Below, one piece after another: positions 29,697 through 38,476 of a DNA stretch of 64,000 nucleotides. Every line of letters starts with the position of its first letter. Positions within the stretch are counted from its first letter, which is position 1. Under the pieces are notes generated by a model. It was not told the DNA's origin. It did no database searches and saw only the letters and a list, made by a program, of their open reading frames with translations. Where the stretch lies: contig CABUKU010000001.1 in assembly GCA_902492205.1 (NCBI GenBank), positions 1 through 64,000 on the forward strand. The letters are read 5' to 3'. A program made the translations under genes and the position numbers. Source of the DNA: an uncultured Bacteroides sp. GTDB taxonomy: Bacteria; Bacteroidota; Bacteroidia; Bacteroidales; Bacteroidaceae.

Positions 29697-32087
29697 TTAT
29701 TCGGCAGGAGTTGTTGATGCCATTAATTCAACCAACTTATCTTTCTTGGCGGATAATGTTTCAAACTGTTTGTTCAAAGCATCGATTTCAAGTTGTTTAT
29801 TGGCAATCTCACTATCAAGAACCTTTATTGTTGCTTCATATTCTCCGCTATAGTTGCCTGCTTTCACTGCATCCAACAATGTTTGATATGTTTTCAGCAA
29901 GTTCTGTGCTTCAGCCAATGTGCCGATTGTGATAGTTGCATCAGGATGATTTATACCACCGGTTGTTGTTGATGCTCCGGGAGTTATTGAACCTGAACCT
30001 TCGATATCTGCAATCGCTTTATTGATAGCGGCAAGAGCAGTGTCGTAATTAGTAATTGATGTGCCACTACCAGCTTCGGCTTTAATAGCATTTTCCATTA
30101 TGGTCATAAGGTTACTTATTCCGGCAGCTTTTGCTGTAAGTTCTGCTTCCTGAGCAGCATATTTCTCATCTGCAGCAATCATTACATTGTTTGCTTCAGC
30201 TTTTGCTTTGGAGATAGCAAGTATCTCAGCATCATTTGCTTTTTGAAGAGCCAACAATGCATCATTCAATTTATTCCAATCGGCAGCATTGTCTACTGCA
30301 TCTTTTGCTGTCAAATAAGCATCTTGTTCTCCAAAATAAGTTTTTGCAGAACCGCTAGCAAAACCAGATTGTGCACTACTATCAAGTTTTTTCCAATCTG
30401 CATAAGTAATTGCCACTTGTTGGTCTGCATCTCCGAAACCAATCTTGGCTATAGCAGCATTGTAAATACCTGCCAGTGTTTTTGCATCGGCTGTTGTTAT
30501 GTCGATAGCAGCTACACCGAAAGCATTATCCTCATTAGTTTCTGCAACAACGGCATCATAAATCTTTTCTTTAGTATTGGAAGCAGTTACTTTAGAATCT
30601 ACAGTGACTGTACCGTCCAACTTATTTCTATCTGTAGCATAAGCAATGTATTTATCGGCAAAAGCTTCTTTTGCAGCCTTCACGGCAGCTGCTTTAGCAT
30701 CAGCATCAAGTTCAGTATCGGCATTTATATCAGTTATGGCTTTTTTAGCATCAGCGAACTCGGTCATAATATCTGTGCGTGCATTCTTCTTTGCATCATA
30801 ATTACCTGCTTGTATAGCGGCATTAAAGTCTTTCATGGCTTTTTCCCATGCAGTAGAGTCTGCTTTATAGGCTGCATAAGCAACATTAACATTCTTCTGT
30901 GCTGCAGTAAGTTCTGCTTTAGCTGCAATCAATTCGTTGTCTGTAAGAACCTTATCTTCAATTGCACCTAATAATCCTACCAATGCATCTGCTTTACCAT
31001 AATGTTGTACACCGGCATCGTTAGAATCTGCACCCACTCTTGCAGATAAACGGATACCGTTCGGGTATGAATATTTAAAATCAGCTCCCTGAACTGCAAG
31101 GTTGTTAATAGCTGTAAGAGATGCTAAACCTGTACTTGAACCTCCTGCTGTAACAACAGTAGCCAATGCACTATGGAATCCGTCTTGAATGGAAGCAGGA
31201 ACATCAAATGTAAATGCGCTTTCAACCTTCAAATCCTGATCGGCTTTTTCTACAGCTTGTTTAGCTTTCATGTAATCGGGATCGGAAGCTTTGGCAGTTG
31301 CAAGAGCACCCTTTTGCGTTGTAATATCTTCGCTCTCTTTCTTCAATTCCTGATATTTGGCATCCCAATCTGCCAAAGGTGTTCCCTGGATGTCTTTCAA
31401 CTTAGCCAAGTTTTCCTGAATACCTTTAATCTCACCTTGTTGTGTAGCTATCTGATTATTCAAAGCATTAGCCAAATCATCGGCATTAAACTTAGACTGG
31501 ATGATTAACTTATTACGAGATAATCCGGCCAATTCATTCTGTGCAGTTGCCATTGAAGATGCAATATCTTTCAAACCCTGAACTGAAGTACCCGGACCAG
31601 TGCCACTAGCAGCAGGAATAGTATATCCGTTAATTACCTTAGCCAACTCATCTGCATACTTGCTGTTCTTGAACATAATCATAGAGATTTCAAGGTCAAC
31701 CATCGCTTCATTGTATGCCTGTTCAGCCTTTTTGGTTTGTTCTTGCTGAGCAAACAACATTTCAGTTAAAGTTTCAGCATCCAGCTGTGCCCTAAGTGCC
31801 AAAGTATCTTTTTTATATTGGTTCTGTGCAGCCTGCCACTCTGTTTTAAGCGCTTCCTGCTTTGCCTTCTCAGCCTGAACATCGGCTTCTGCTTGTCTGT
31901 AAGCAGCATTTGCAGTTCTAAATGCGGCTTCGGCATTCTGCACAGCAGCCTTTGCACGCAATAACTCAGCCTTCGCCCCGCGAAGTTCTGTAATACCTGC
32001 CGGTTCATCGTTATCGATACATCCGGTAAACGTTGCAGTTGTTCCACTTAATAGTAGAGCAGCTACGAGATAAGTCCATTTTCTCAT
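29697..32087 (-). CDS. Large helical surface lipoprotein, BT1927/S-layer-like
   Basis: A 796-aa protein with a lipoprotein signal (TTATFTGC, C22) followed by a long heptad-rich coiled coil (about 32-160, with AKAELLRAKAAVQNAEAAF). Ala-, Lys- and Asp-rich segments follow, with further helical stretches near residues 375-460 and 600-680. A final coiled coil (about 755-790) ends the protein. The composition is unlike the neighbouring enzymes, and the protein is almost certainly exported to the surface. By its start and its beta-barrel neighbour it resembles BT1927, an S-layer protein whose expression is phase-variable in B. thetaiotaomicron. A -7 box TAACTTTG (minus strand, 32186-32179) lies in the leader region. 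Family placement is from memory, not a search. Confidence 0.65.
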   Translation of the reverse strand: MRKWTYLVAALLLSGTTATFTGCIDNDEPAGITELRGAKAELLRAKAAVQNAEAAFRTANAAYRQAEADVQAEKAKQEALKTEWQAAQNQYKKDTLALRAQLDAETLTEMLFAQQEQTKKAEQAYNEAMVDLEISMIMFKNSKYADELAKVINGYTIPAASGTGPGTSVQGLKDIASSMATAQNELAGLSRNKLIIQSKFNADDLANALNNQIATQQGEIKGIQENLAKLKDIQGTPLADWDAKYQELKKESEDITTQKGALATAKASDPDYMKAKQAVEKADQDLKVESAFTFDVPASIQDGFHSALATVVTAGGSSTGLASLTAINNLAVQGADFKYSYPNGIRLSARVGADSNDAGVQHYGKADALVGLLGAIEDKVLTDNELIAAKAELTAAQKNVNVAYAAYKADSTAWEKAMKDFNAAIQAGNYDAKKNARTDIMTEFADAKKAITDINADTELDADAKAAAVKAAKEAFADKYIAYATDRNKLDGTVTVDSKVTASNTKEKIYDAVVAETNEDNAFGVAAIDITTADAKTLAGIYNAAIAKIGFGDADQQVAITYADWKKLDSSAQSGFASGSAKTYFGEQDAYLTAKDAVDNAADWNKLNDALLALQKANDAEILAISKAKAEANNVMIAADEKYAAQEAELTAKAAGISNLMTIMENAIKAEAGSGTSITNYDTALAAINKAIADIEGSGSITPGASTTTGGINHPDATITIGTLAEAQNLLKTYQTLLDAVKAGNYSGEYEATIKVLDSEIANKQLEIDALNKQFETLSAKKDKLVELMASTTPAE

Positions 32088-32204
32088 ACCTAAACTTTTT
32101 TAATTAGTAATAGATTAGTAAACTCTTGTTTTTAATACTTTTTATTTTAGTATATATATTTTCGCATAACTAATGTTACAAAGTTATAACTTGAACAAAT
32201 GAAG

Positions 32205-32246
32205 TACTTGTCAAAACGTATATTTGAGTATACGATTTGACAAGTA
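32205..32246 (-). terminator. Inverted repeat after the AraC regulator, upstream of the S-layer-like gene
   Basis: Arms 32205-32222 and 32229-32246 (TACTTGTCAAAACGTATA and its near complement) match at 17 of 18 positions, with loop TTTGAG. The repeat lies 26 bases past the AraC stop and about 20 bases upstream of the -7 box of the next gene. It may terminate the AraC message or bind a regulator. Confidence 0.55.
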
Positions 32247-32271
32247 TGTATCTTTTTGTTAATTCAAATCT

Positions 32272-33345
32272 TTACTTACGCCATTGCGAAGGAGAAATTC
32301 CTTCTATTTGCTTAAACCGTTTGCTGAACTGAGCAGCATCAGCAAAACCTGTCCGTTCGGCAACTTCGGAAAGAGAAATCCGGCTTTCTTCTTGCATTAG
32401 TTTCTTGGATTCATTAATTCGCAGACCATTAATCCAAGTATTATAATTCGTTTTATAAAAAGTATTAATAAAATTAGATAGATAAGTGCGGTTCACTCCT
32501 ATTTCTTTGCTTAAATAATCTATAGTAACGCCCGGGCTTAAATAACCTTGCTCTTTTATCCAAATATTTATTTTATTTTCTATTTTATTCCATTCAATAT
32601 CCACCTTTTCTTCTGTTTGAGAATAAGAATCGGCAGGAATCTCTTTTTTCTTTGTGGGAGACATAAAGCGGGCATAATTCACATAAATAACAGTAAATAA
32701 GAAAAAGAAAAGAGTATAAAATGCCATAAATATAAGAAACGCATATTCATTCGGATATATATAAATTGCCACAGAAAGAAAAGCTACCCCCAAAACAAAA
32801 CAATAGCTCCGTTTAATCCACAATAAAAATCCCCTCTGTTTTAAATCGCCTTCATCTATAAGCTTATTATAAGAAACCAATTCACGGTAAAACACCCATA
32901 TATAATAAATGATAAATGAAACATAAACAAATACGGCGGAATAATAAACAGCAATTCGCCAGAAAGAATCCTTTGGCCAAAAGAAGAAAGCAATAAGCAT
33001 TAAATCAAAAGTACCTATCCAAAGGATATGCCTTGTCAGAAACTCTTTTAAATGAAACGCCGGCTGCACGAGCATAACAAATGCCATAGTAAGGAACAAT
33101 GCTACAAAAGGAGCAATGCACAATGTGCTCTTTATAAAAAGGAACAAAAAGTTCTCATTATCACAAAGCAATAAAATGACAGCAGGCAAGGCTATCAATA
33201 AATAAGCAACAGCCAAGCATTTACGTCCGGAAACGTAATTCTTAAAAGCAGTGTTTTTAGGTGTATATATAGCAAACAAAATAACGCCAAGAACGATACT
33301 ACATACTGCCGATATGAGCTGTATAGTAAAATAAATTAATTCCAT
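32272..33345 (-). CDS. Membrane-bound AraC family transcriptional regulator
   Basis: A 357-aa protein with six or seven transmembrane segments (about 1-220) and a C-terminal AraC-type DNA-binding domain (about 255-357). The second helix-turn-helix is clear: SLSEVAERTGFADAAQFSKRFKQIEGISPSQWRK, read in two parts near residues 325-357. Such fusions let a membrane signal act directly on transcription. It lies directly upstream of the S-layer-like gene on the same strand and may control it; this is inference from position. Its own promoter has both boxes. Confidence 0.85.
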   Translation of the reverse strand: MELIYFTIQLISAVCSIVLGVILFAIYTPKNTAFKNYVSGRKCLAVAYLLIALPAVILLLCDNENFLFLFIKSTLCIAPFVALFLTMAFVMLVQPAFHLKEFLTRHILWIGTFDLMLIAFFFWPKDSFWRIAVYYSAVFVYVSFIIYYIWVFYRELVSYNKLIDEGDLKQRGFLLWIKRSYCFVLGVAFLSVAIYIYPNEYAFLIFMAFYTLFFFLFTVIYVNYARFMSPTKKKEIPADSYSQTEEKVDIEWNKIENKINIWIKEQGYLSPGVTIDYLSKEIGVNRTYLSNFINTFYKTNYNTWINGLRINESKKLMQEESRISLSEVAERTGFADAAQFSKRFKQIEGISPSQWRK

Positions 33346-33395
33346 TTCATCAGTTGTTTGTTCACGTTAACACTCTTTCTATTTCATGTGCACAA

Positions 33396-33427
33396 CAAAT
33401 ATATATATTTATTTCATAAACTAACAA
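33396..33427 (-). promoter_or_regulatory. Promoter of the AraC regulator gene
   Basis: On the minus strand, CTTG (33428-33425), about 21 bases, then TATATTTG (33403-33396). The RNA start is expected near 33390, leaving a leader of about 45 bases. Confidence 0.5.
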
Positions 33428-33553
33428 GCTTTGCTATTGTTATTTTTCACATTTATCTTATAAAGTTAACAAATCAAATTCCCTCTTGCCAGACATATCT
33501 ACATTGCCATATCATTATAAAACAGGTATATACAATACCCCTATAAAAACAAT
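33428..33553. other. Gene-free stretch, no recognised content
   Basis: The gap from 33346 to 33696 contains the AraC promoter at one side and a terminator at 33554-33587. I see no gene, repeat or RNA in the remaining AT-rich sequence, here or in 33588-33696. Confidence 0.6.
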
Positions 33554-33587
33554 AAAAGGGTTACTGCATCACGCGGTAACCCTTTTT
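33545..33587 (-). terminator. Terminator of the sigma/anti-sigma/DUF4252 operon
   Basis: AAAAGGGTTAC (33554-33564) pairs with GTAACCCTTTTT (33576-33587). On the minus strand CCCTTTTATTGTTTTTATAG follows. It lies about 110 bases past the stop at 33697. Confidence 0.75.
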
Positions 33588-33696
33588 ATCTTAGTTAGTT
33601 ATTTGAAATTTGAGAGAATTGAAACTTCACAGCCTCAAGATTGTTGTTTTAATTAAGCACACTAACTATTTAATTTATATAAGCAAATGAAAATGT

Positions 33697-34188
33697 CTAA
33701 TTATTTAAAGGTTCTTTTATCTTCATTGAATCTGCCAACTTGTTAATGAAACCATCATCCATCTTGCCTGTAAAGTTTACAACGACAAAATCGTTTTTCT
33801 CATTAGCCAGCATCACCAACTCTATGATTTTCTTTTCTTTTTTCCTCACCATGATCCGGTAGTTTTCACCATCATCTTCCAAAGAAAGGAAAGGTTCGAA
33901 CCTGTTCGAGTTTCTTTCTAAAATATCCAATGCCTCCTTATAATACTTCCTTCCCTTTACTTGCGAAGTCAGCATTTGCATACTTTTTAGATTGGATATG
34001 ATGTCCAGAATCCCATCATCCTTTTCTATATCGGCTTTCATAATCTCCCGCATCATCTTAGGACTGATACTGATACATGTCAGATTAGTGTCCCGGTTAT
34101 GTTCCGCCATAAAGCGCGAAGCAAAATCCTGTGCAGAAGCAACTGCCGATATACATGCTATCCAGCAAATTAAAAGAACTCTCTTCAT
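33697..34188 (-). CDS. DUF4252 family exported protein
   Basis: A 163-aa protein with a signal peptide ending ASAQ (about 1-19). The mature part begins DFASRFMAEHNRDTNLTCISISPKMM and matches the DUF4252 family found in Bacteroides next to ECF sigma operons. Its role is not known; position suggests a product, sensor or target of the sigma system. Its ATG overlaps the upstream stop (TAATG), so translation is coupled. Confidence 0.8.
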   Translation of the reverse strand: MKRVLLICWIACISAVASAQDFASRFMAEHNRDTNLTCISISPKMMREIMKADIEKDDGILDIISNLKSMQMLTSQVKGRKYYKEALDILERNSNRFEPFLSLEDDGENYRIMVRKKEKKIIELVMLANEKNDFVVVNFTGKMDDGFINKLADSMKIKEPLNN

Positions 34189-34715
34189 TATTCTACAACT
34201 GTATCAGCATATTCCACCTGTTGCGCCAAGCTGTCGGCAGAAAGTTTATCCTGAGACTTGTTAATACCTTCGGATACCATCATGAGTGCAGAAGATATTT
34301 GCCGGTAGGCCATCTGCGGATCATCATACGTATCCTTGTATGTGTCATAGTTATAATCCAAATTGTCTTCCGTAAAGAAAGAACGTTGTGCCACATTTCC
34401 CAAGGTGAAAATAAGTGCCACCACGGCTGCGGCTTTAAACAGCGGCATAAACCTGCTCATCGGAGTTAGTCGACGTGCCTTTACTACCGGTTTCTCAACC
34501 ATAGCCAGAATTCTTGCATCAAAGTCATCGCCCAGCTTCACTTCATCTTTTTGAACCTGCTGATAAACAAACAAGTTCCTGTATTGAAGCAGATGAGCGG
34601 GAATGTCTTCCTGCCGGAAGAATACACGCAATATTTGTTCTTCCTCAAGGGAAGTCTCACATTGCCAATATCGCTCCAAAAGCTGTTCTATATACTTATA
34701 ATCCATATTCTTCAA
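34188..34715 (-). CDS. Probable anti-sigma factor
   Basis: A 175-aa protein with a cytoplasmic N-terminal region (1-95) containing YIEQLLERYWQCETSLEEEQILRVFF. One transmembrane helix (about 92-108, LFKAAAVVALIFTLGNVA) and an acidic, Tyr-rich extracytoplasmic tail follow. The layout and the position directly after an ECF sigma gene (20-base overlap) make an anti-sigma factor the best reading. No zinc HxxxCxxC motif is present. The N-terminal block resembles Bacteroides proteins often misnamed in databases. Confidence 0.7.
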   Translation of the reverse strand: MKNMDYKYIEQLLERYWQCETSLEEEQILRVFFRQEDIPAHLLQYRNLFVYQQVQKDEVKLGDDFDARILAMVEKPVVKARRLTPMSRFMPLFKAAAVVALIFTLGNVAQRSFFTEDNLDYNYDTYKDTYDDPQMAYRQISSALMMVSEGINKSQDKLSADSLAQQVEYADTVVE

Positions 34716-35205
34716 TCTCTGTAAACCTTTGTCTTACCTTTTGTCTCGCTCTGAAGAGGTTCACTTTAACCTGTTCCTCCGTCAACTGCAAGATTTCAGA
34801 TATTTCTTTATAACTTTTCCCTTCAATATCCCTGAGCTGCATGATTATCCGCTGCTTCTCGGGCAAATTATTAACCAATTGGTGAATGATGTTCATCCTT
34901 TCTTCATTCACCAATTGGTCATAAGGACTGGATGCGTCCGGAGTTTCTTGCGTTTCGGGAGTGAGTTCTACGTTTTGGGCTTCTTTCTGCTGACTTCGGT
35001 CTATCGCCAGATTCTTTGTTACTGTCAGACAATATGCCTCAATCGAATCAAACTGTTGCCATTCCTCCCGCCTGTTCCAGACTCTGATCATCGTTTCCTG
35101 CACTACATCCTCCGCTTCTGCACTATTCAGTGTTATTCTCAAAGCCAATCTGTATAGCTTATCCTTTAGCGGCAGTATGTCATTCCGGAAGCTGATTTCT
35201 TGCAT
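34696..35205 (-). CDS. ECF sigma-70 family RNA polymerase sigma factor
   Basis: A 169-aa alternative sigma factor. Region 2 is seen in YRLALRITLNSAEAEDVVQETMIRVW (about 18-43). Region 4 is IMQLRDIEGKSYKEISEILQLTEEQVKVNLFRARQKVRQ (about 120-158, read as two helices), which binds -35 DNA. A short Gln/Glu/Pro-rich linker joins them. It heads a three-gene operon with an anti-sigma-like and a DUF4252 protein. No Bacteroides housekeeping promoter stands out upstream, compatible with self-activation. Confidence 0.92.
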   Translation of the reverse strand: MQEISFRNDILPLKDKLYRLALRITLNSAEAEDVVQETMIRVWNRREEWQQFDSIEAYCLTVTKNLAIDRSQQKEAQNVELTPETQETPDASSPYDQLVNEERMNIIHQLVNNLPEKQRIIMQLRDIEGKSYKEISEILQLTEEQVKVNLFRARQKVRQRFTEIEEYGL

Positions 35206-35266
35206 CTCTATAATAATGACGGGTGAACAGTTGAAAAGTTACAGTTAGTATGAATATTTTTTTGAA

Positions 35267-36037
35267 TTATTTTTTGATGATGGTCCCGGCATCCTCGTTA
35301 ATAGCTGATGCCAAGGTTATTACAACTTGCGAAACACCTGCATTTATCGCAGAAAAAGAATTTTCAAGTTTGGGAATCATTCCTCCCTGAATAGTTCCAT
35401 CGGCTACATAAGCATCAAATTCGGCGCGGGTAATCTGTGGGATGACACTATCGTCATCGTTTTCATCGCGGAGCACACCTTTCTTCTCAAAACAATAAAC
35501 CAAAGTCACATCGAAAAGCGAAGCCATAGCTTTGGCGGTTTCACCGGCAATGGTATCGGCATTCGTATTGAGCATGTTTCCTTTGCCGTCATGGGTAAGC
35601 GGAGCCATTACGGGAACTACTCCTTTATTAATAAGGTAGGCAAGGAAAGAGGCATTTACCTTTTCCACATCGCCCACGAAACCATAATCCACCTCTTTCA
35701 CCGGACGCTTTACGGAACGGATAACATCCATATCGGCACCGGTCAGCCCCAAGGCGTTCACGCCACGAGCTTGCAGTCCGGCAACAATGTTCTTATTCAC
35801 CAAACCTCCGTAAACCATTGTCACTACTTTCAAAGTTTCGGCATCGGTAATGCGGCGACCATTCACCATTTTACTTTCTATTCCAAGCCGGGAAGCGATT
35901 TTAGTGGCGGAGCGACCTCCGCCATGCACTAAAATCTTATATCCTTCGATAGCAGAAAAGTCGTCGAGCAACTTATTAAGAGTTGCTTCTTCTTCTACAA
36001 TCTTTCCTCCTACTTTTATTATTGTCAGTTTTTCCAT
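35267..36037 (-). CDS. argB: Acetylglutamate (or succinylglutamate) kinase
   Basis: Amino acid kinase of arginine synthesis. The 256-aa protein has KVGGKIVEE at the N-terminus for phosphate binding, LVHGGGRSATKI (about 36-47) for the substrate, and a C-terminal GGMIPKLENSFSAINAGV. In Bacteroides fragilis arginine synthesis runs through succinylated rather than acetylated intermediates, so the natural substrate may be N-succinylglutamate; the sequence alone does not decide this. It starts 2 bases after speA, in one operon. Arg-sensitive forms of the enzyme carry an extra N-terminal helix; this one lacks it. Confidence 0.93.
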   Translation of the reverse strand: MEKLTIIKVGGKIVEEEATLNKLLDDFSAIEGYKILVHGGGRSATKIASRLGIESKMVNGRRITDAETLKVVTMVYGGLVNKNIVAGLQARGVNALGLTGADMDVIRSVKRPVKEVDYGFVGDVEKVNASFLAYLINKGVVPVMAPLTHDGKGNMLNTNADTIAGETAKAMASLFDVTLVYCFEKKGVLRDENDDDSVIPQITRAEFDAYVADGTIQGGMIPKLENSFSAINAGVSQVVITLASAINEDAGTIIKK

Positions 36038-36039
36038 TG

Positions 36040-37932
36040 TTATTCCAAATAAGTGTATCCATACAAGCCCGAACGGTAGTTAGATAAGAATTCCTTTCCT
36101 TCTTCCACGGAAATCCTGCCTTCCTTTACTGATTTAGTCACCCAAGTTTCAAGGGTGCGAACGAGCTTCTTCGGATTATATTGAACATAGTCGAGCACTT
36201 CGGCAACTGTCTCTCCGTCGATTACCTGATCTATGGAATAGCCCTTTTCATCGACAGATACATGCACTGCATTCGTATCTCCGAATAAGTTATGCATATC
36301 TCCCAGAATCTCCTGATAAGCCCCAACCAAGAACACACCTATATAATAAGACTCTTTAGCCTTCAACGAATGCACGGGCAAGTCATGAGAAACGTTGCGG
36401 GTGGAAATGAAGTTGGCTATCTTACCATCGGAATCGCAAGTAATGTCCTGCAAAGTAGCCGAACGGTCGGGACGTTCATCCAAACGTTGGATAGGCATGA
36501 TAGGGAATATCTGGTCTATAGCCCAAGAGTCAGGCAACGACTGGAACAGGGAGAAGTTACAGAAATATTTATCTGCCAACAACTTGCTCAGTTTGCGGAA
36601 TTCATCGGGAGCATGCTTCAAACCGGAAGCAATTTGATTAATTTCTCGCGTAACCGACCAATAAAGGCGTTCTATCTGCGCACGTGTCTTTAAATCCACA
36701 ATTCCGTGACTGAATAAATCGAGGGCTTCTTCACGTATCTGCTGTGCATCGTGCCAAGCTTCAAGCATGCGGCTTTGATTCAGGTTATCCCATATTTCAT
36801 ATAGCTCGTGCACCAATTCATGGTCCTCATCACTTACTTCAAAGTTTTCGTCCATTTCGGGCAAAGTAGCTGTTTCGAGCACTTCAAAGATTAACACAGA
36901 GTGATGTGCAGTCAGCGAGCGTCCGCTTTCGGTAATAATATTCGGATGAGGAATATTATTCTTATCGCTCACATCCACCAAAGTAGAAATTGAGTCGTTT
37001 ACATACTCCTGTATGGAATAATTCACGCTACTCTCGCTGCTCGAAGAACGGGTTCCGTCATAATCAACACCCAAGCCTCCGCCAATATCGACAAACTCAA
37101 CCGGGAAACCCATTGCATGAAGCTGCACATAGAACTGTGAAGCCTCGCGCAAAGCCGTTTTGATGCGGCGTATCTTTGTAACCTGACTGCCAATGTGGAA
37201 ATGAATCAGTTTCAGGCAATCCTGCATTTCTTTCTTTTCAAGGAAGTCGAGCGCTTCGAGCAGTTCACTTGAAGTCAAACCGAACTTGCTTGCATCGCCT
37301 CCGCTTTCCTCCCATTTGCCACTGCCGGAAGAAGCCAACTTAATGCGGATGCCGATATTAGGGCGCACATTCAATTGCTTTGCCATTTTTGCAATGAGGC
37401 GCAGTTCGTTCATTTTCTCTACCACAAGGAAAATGCGTTTACCCATCTTCTGTGCCAACAAAGCCAGCTCAATGTAGCTCTCATCCTTATATCCGTTACA
37501 GATAATAAGCGAGTCGGAATCGGTATTGATAGCAATCACAGCATGAAGTTCGGGCTTCGAACCTGCTTCCAAGCCGAGGTTAAACTTCTTTCCATGACTG
37601 ATGATCTCCTCTACCACCGGACGCATCTGATTTACCTTGATAGGATAAATTATAAAGTTCTCCGCCTTATAGCCATACTCCTCGGAGGCCATCTTAAAAC
37701 AATTGGAAATCTTTTCGATACGATTATCCAATATATCGGGAAAACGTAACAACATGGGAGCAGCAACATCTCTTATCTGGAGCTCGTCCACCAACTCTTT
37801 CAGGTCAACAGACACTCCGTTTTTACGGGGAGTTACCACAACATGTCCCTCTTCATTGATACCAAAGTACGAAGTGCCCCAACCGGTAATGTTGTAAAGC
37901 TCCTCAGAATCTTCAATACGCCATTTTCTCAT
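36040..37932 (-). CDS. speA: Biosynthetic arginine decarboxylase
   Basis: PLP enzyme that converts arginine to agmatine, the first step of polyamine synthesis. The 630-aa protein has the fold type III barrel with the PLP lysine K99 in YPIKVNQMRP, the segment GLEAGSKPELHAVI, and FVDIGGGLGVDYDG for phosphate binding. Length is normal for the SpeA family. A two-box promoter lies upstream. It is followed at once by argB, linking arginine use and arginine synthesis on one message. Confidence 0.96.
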   Translation of the reverse strand: MRKWRIEDSEELYNITGWGTSYFGINEEGHVVVTPRKNGVSVDLKELVDELQIRDVAAPMLLRFPDILDNRIEKISNCFKMASEEYGYKAENFIIYPIKVNQMRPVVEEIISHGKKFNLGLEAGSKPELHAVIAINTDSDSLIICNGYKDESYIELALLAQKMGKRIFLVVEKMNELRLIAKMAKQLNVRPNIGIRIKLASSGSGKWEESGGDASKFGLTSSELLEALDFLEKKEMQDCLKLIHFHIGSQVTKIRRIKTALREASQFYVQLHAMGFPVEFVDIGGGLGVDYDGTRSSSSESSVNYSIQEYVNDSISTLVDVSDKNNIPHPNIITESGRSLTAHHSVLIFEVLETATLPEMDENFEVSDEDHELVHELYEIWDNLNQSRMLEAWHDAQQIREEALDLFSHGIVDLKTRAQIERLYWSVTREINQIASGLKHAPDEFRKLSKLLADKYFCNFSLFQSLPDSWAIDQIFPIMPIQRLDERPDRSATLQDITCDSDGKIANFISTRNVSHDLPVHSLKAKESYYIGVFLVGAYQEILGDMHNLFGDTNAVHVSVDEKGYSIDQVIDGETVAEVLDYVQYNPKKLVRTLETWVTKSVKEGRISVEEGKEFLSNYRSGLYGYTYLE

Positions 37933-37971
37933 TTTCTGTACAATAGGATTTTAGATGAATATTAATTTCGA

Positions 37972-38001
37972 CAAAAATAAGTATAAATCCATAGTTTACA
38001 A
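37972..38001 (-). promoter_or_regulatory. Promoter of speA-argB
   Basis: On the minus strand, TTG (38001-37999), 19 bases, then TATTTTTG (37979-37972). The RNA start is expected near 37966. Confidence 0.6.
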
Positions 38002-38052
38002 CGCGAAGCATCAGTATTTTTGATAAAATGAGGAAATGTTACACAATTATTT

Positions 38053-38060
38053 TACCTTTG
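38053..38060 (+). promoter_or_regulatory. -7 box for the cupin and GH109-like genes
   Basis: TACCTTTG fits TAnnTTTG. It lies downstream of the first in-frame ATG (38036) and so supports the cupin start at 38105. No clear -33 box. Confidence 0.45.
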
Positions 38061-38104
38061 CTATAAGAAGATTAAACTTCTTTGACATAAGATTCAGTAA
38101 TACA

Positions 38105-38449
38105 ATGGAAAACGAAAGCAGTAAATTTCAATTTGAAAATGAAATGGTCTGGGAAGATGCCGGTGCAGGTGTCAAACGCCAAATCATGGGATACAATGAC
38201 CATATCATGTCGGTAAAAGTAAAATTCGAGAAAGGAGCCATAGGAACTCCCCACTCCCATCAGCACACTCAAACGACTTATGTGGTAAGTGGAGTTTTTG
38301 AGTTCACGACCGATGGCGAAACAAAAACAGTAAAAGCCGGAGACGGTGTTTACATGAAACCGGGAGTTCTGCATGGTTGCAAATGTTTGGAGCCCGGATT
38401 GCTGATAGATACTTTCAGCCCGATGAGAAAAGATTTCCTGAACAAATAG
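38105..38449 (+). CDS. Cupin-domain protein
   Basis: A 114-aa single-domain cupin. Metal ligands are seen in PHSHQHTQTTYVVSG (cupin motif 1, two or three His) and in motif 2, VYMKPGVLHGCKCLEPG. Such small cupins bind metals and may isomerise, oxidise or sense sugars or other small molecules; the substrate is unknown. The start at 38105 follows a -7 box at 38053-38060. It lies 27 bases upstream of the GH109-like gene and may act in the same pathway. Confidence 0.85.
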   Translation: MENESSKFQFENEMVWEDAGAGVKRQIMGYNDHIMSVKVKFEKGAIGTPHSHQHTQTTYVVSGVFEFTTDGETKTVKAGDGVYMKPGVLHGCKCLEPGLLIDTFSPMRKDFLNK

Positions 38450-38476
38450 ATTAACCTAATTATAAACACATCTGAT

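Noticed and set aside
29697..32087. A motor, tape-measure or phage tail protein
   Set aside because: The coiled-coil and Ala-rich composition could suggest this, but the lipoprotein signal and beta-barrel neighbour, and the absence of any phage gene, point to a surface protein.
32205..32246. Invertible promoter of the S-layer-like gene
   Set aside because: The repeat arms are only 6 bases apart, so no promoter lies between them to invert, and no site-specific recombinase is nearby. It reads better as a terminator or operator.
33358..33546. A 62-aa plus-strand open frame upstream of the AraC gene
   Set aside because: It runs across the AraC promoter region, is very AT-rich and has no recognisable features.
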